From the NCBI RefSeq assembly GCF_033843265.1, contig NZ_JAWXRD010000031.1, forward strand, positions 36,277 through 100,276: 64,000 nucleotides of DNA. Reading direction: 5' to 3'. The notes below the pieces were generated by a model. It was given only the letters and a program-made list of their open reading frames with translations, was not told where the DNA came from and made no database searches. The DNA comes from Scandinavium lactucae. GTDB lineage: Bacteria > Pseudomonadota > Gammaproteobacteria > Enterobacterales > Enterobacteriaceae. This document shows, one piece after another, positions 62,458 to 64,000 of the stretch; the first letter of the stretch is position 1, and the number at the start of each line of letters is the position of its first letter. The position numbers and the translations under genes are program-made.

Positions 62458-63096
62458 GTGCAGTATGAAGAACCATCTTTGACAGTTCATCAGGTAGCGC
62501 TATCTGAATATGATGCAGAAACTTTCATATCCTTTTTGAGGCCATTTTCCAAAGAAATATTTTTAAAGCGGCGAGAGTATATCCAACCGACCCATGCTAC
62601 AGTTTATTTTGTGATTGACGGTCAGCTCGAAATATCCCTTCAGAAAGAAGATAAAATAATTGATTATGCTTTTCGTTACATGCCAGTTGGTCTTCCTGAG
62701 CTCTTATTCAAAGAATTTTCTTTAAACTATCGCGCAGCCACTCCCGTCAAATTACTTCAGGTGCCTCTCAGCAAACTGGAGTCCATATATACTCAAGAAA
62801 ATATTCACCTCATACGGACCCTGATTACACTGAAATCAACCATGCTTAACTCCCTCCTGGCTATCTACCGTGAGCGCTGTACAGGAGGAGGCTACCAGAC
62901 CATAAAATCCCTTATCGAACATTATTATAACGAACCCAGACAAATTGAAGGATTAGGGAGTTACATCCTGAAGCGTACATCTTTATCTAAAGGTTATATT
63001 TTTAGTGTGCTTTCTACGCTGAAGGAACGAGGAGTGATGACAATGGAAAAAGGAAGGATAATTGCTATCCACGCCCCTCTTCCAGAGACTTTATAA
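62458..63096 (+). CDS. CRP-fold (IprA-like) winged-helix regulator
   Basis: 212 aa from a GTG with GGAGGGAAGC upstream. N-terminal half looks like a cyclic-nucleotide-binding-type beta barrel (VYFVIDGQLEISLQKEDKII, residues about 45-110), helical linker, C-terminal winged helix (LGSYILKRTSLSKGYIFSVL, about 165-200). Resembles enterobacterial IprA-type proteins that lack a clear cAMP pocket. AT-rich, likely acquired. Confidence 0.7.
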   Translation: MQYEEPSLTVHQVALSEYDAETFISFLRPFSKEIFLKRREYIQPTHATVYFVIDGQLEISLQKEDKIIDYAFRYMPVGLPELLFKEFSLNYRAATPVKLLQVPLSKLESIYTQENIHLIRTLITLKSTMLNSLLAIYRERCTGGGYQTIKSLIEHYYNEPRQIEGLGSYILKRTSLSKGYIFSVLSTLKERGVMTMEKGRIIAIHAPLPETL

Positions 63097-63402
63097 ACCT
63101 TGAATACCTAAATATATGCCTAAGGCCAGCAAGCAGTTGTCGTTCCATAGAGTTGGGGTGCTCTGTCATTGACGTAATAAATGGGGTCAGTTTGGATATA
63201 GAGAATCATTGTACGGCAAGCCTATTTTTTGAACAGACTTACCTGTAGCAATAGGGTGTACTCCCGCGCCATAGGGGGCTTAGCTGGTCTTTTGATGTAA
63301 TGAGATAACCTATATGCGATAGAATGAATGCAATAACCAAAAAGCGATAGCTGATCACGATAAATCAATCAGTTACTTATCTGCATCGGTTAAAAAACAC
63401 TC
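63097..63402. other. Gene-free stretch
   Basis: 306 nt between convergent genes. No coding region, clear terminator or repeat seen. Confidence 0.4.
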
Positions 63403-63792
63403 CTAACGTACAATAATTTTCGTTTCCCAAACCGACCCCATAATAGCTTCTCCATCCATAATAATTTGTGGGCGTAGTATTTTCCCTGTTGCACACATAT
63501 CCTGACATTCTGCGAAACGGGCTGATGCGATATGGTAACGCCCGAAGGAGTGTATACGAAACTCTTCCCAGAGTTGCCTTGAGAATACTTCATCATCGAG
63601 CAGATTAACGATAAGGGCATCTGAGAGAACAGTAGTTCTACAACGTCCAGTTCCTGCCCCTTGAAGTTGTTCTTCATCTCTGGAGAAGGAGATAAACGAA
63701 TGAGGAAGGAGTTCAGGTTTTAGCTGAGAGGTAGCACCTGCCACATGCCATTTTTCAAAATATTCGTTGGTTGCGTGATACCAGTAATCCAT
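63403..63792 (-). CDS. Unrecognised protein
   Basis: 129 aa from an ATG at 63792 with GAGG upstream. Soluble; begins DYWYHATNEYFEKWHVAG and contains PHSFISFSRDEEQL. The YHAT and SFSRD elements loosely recall ADP-ribosyltransferase-fold proteins, but spacing was not verified and no catalytic Glu is assigned. AT-rich flank; no partner gene next to it within the window. Confidence 0.5.
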   Translation of the reverse strand: MDYWYHATNEYFEKWHVAGATSQLKPELLPHSFISFSRDEEQLQGAGTGRCRTTVLSDALIVNLLDDEVFSRQLWEEFRIHSFGRYHIASARFAECQDMCATGKILRPQIIMDGEAIMGSVWETKIIVR

Positions 63793-64000
63793 GAGCACCT
63801 CATATCATATTTATTAAACACAATATACAGGGATAGATTTAAATATATAACTGTTTAGTTTGAATAAATACCGGTTGTACAAACTGCTCGGCTATTCACG
63901 GATATGTACTACATTGAAATTGCACTTCGGTTGTTGTTCGCGAAGAACTACACCGGGCGAACTGGATTTTAAAAACCACCCCTGGTTTATGGGAAACCAG

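Noticed and set aside
63982..64000. CTGGTTT/AAACCAG inverted repeat at the right window edge
   Set aside because: Seven-base arms at the edge of the window; context missing, so no function is assigned.

Overview
The window looks like part of a large conjugative plasmid from an enterobacterium (Enterobacter/Klebsiella/Leclercia-like; genus not resolved). Three things point there: an IncFII-family RepA with its CopA antisense RNA and Tap leader peptide at 57.5-58.5 kb; a long leftward set of genes co-linear with the IncI (R64-type) pil/tra/trb transfer region; and enterobacterial T6SS genes at the left end.

Layout. (1) 1-16.35 kb, rightward: the distal half of a type VI secretion (T6SS) locus. 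An effector cut by the window edge (LysM plus NlpC/P60-like hydrolase) is followed by two paralogous exported proteins (probable immunity proteins), a decayed lipoprotein gene, a membrane protein of unknown function, tssM, tssA, a PAAR-effector fusion with a small membrane immunity candidate, tssF, tssG, tssJ, tssE, an unrecognised gene, a vasL-like gene, a small exported protein and a terminator. tssB, tssC, tssK, tssL, tssH, hcp and vgrG are not in the window and are presumably upstream. (2) 16.36-55.2 kb, leftward: a nearly complete I-type transfer system. In transcription order: traB and traC-like regulators; pilL-V (type IVb thin pilus); traH, I, J, K; sog primase; traL-R, T, U, W, X, Y (Dot/Icm-like type IVB machine); an inserted stbDE-type toxin-antitoxin pair; an excA-like gene; trbA, B, C (TrbC is the coupling protein); nuc; and a small membrane protein. 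The relaxase pair nikAB and a recognisable oriT are absent. The place where R64 carries nikBA is occupied by the end of the T6SS locus. (3) 55.3-57.3 kb: three DNA-binding regulators (one XRE, two LuxR/sigma4-like HTH). (4) 57.5-59.4 kb: the IncFII-like basic replicon (copA, tap, repA, AT-rich and hairpin-rich origin region). (5) 59.4-64 kb: accessory patchwork with a HigBA-like toxin-antitoxin pair, a decayed yefM, a 208-bp Tn3-like miniature inverted-repeat element, an IS66 fragment, a hexanucleotide microsatellite with a CRP-like site upstream of a CRP-fold regulator, and one unrecognised gene.

How it fits together. RepA with CopA and Tap would maintain the plasmid at low copy. TraB and the nearby regulators probably control the transfer genes. 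The pil genes would build a thin pilus whose tip adhesin PilV appears fixed: one shufflon-type sfx-like site remains at the constant/variable junction, but there is no rci and no alternative segment. Tra/Trb proteins build the envelope channel and couple it to DNA, and Sog primes DNA in the recipient. The T6SS locus would give the same plasmid a contact-dependent killing machine with at least two effector/immunity sets. The most notable points are the junction of a T6SS with an I-type conjugation region, the missing relaxase, the locked PilV shufflon and the Tn3-type miniature element.
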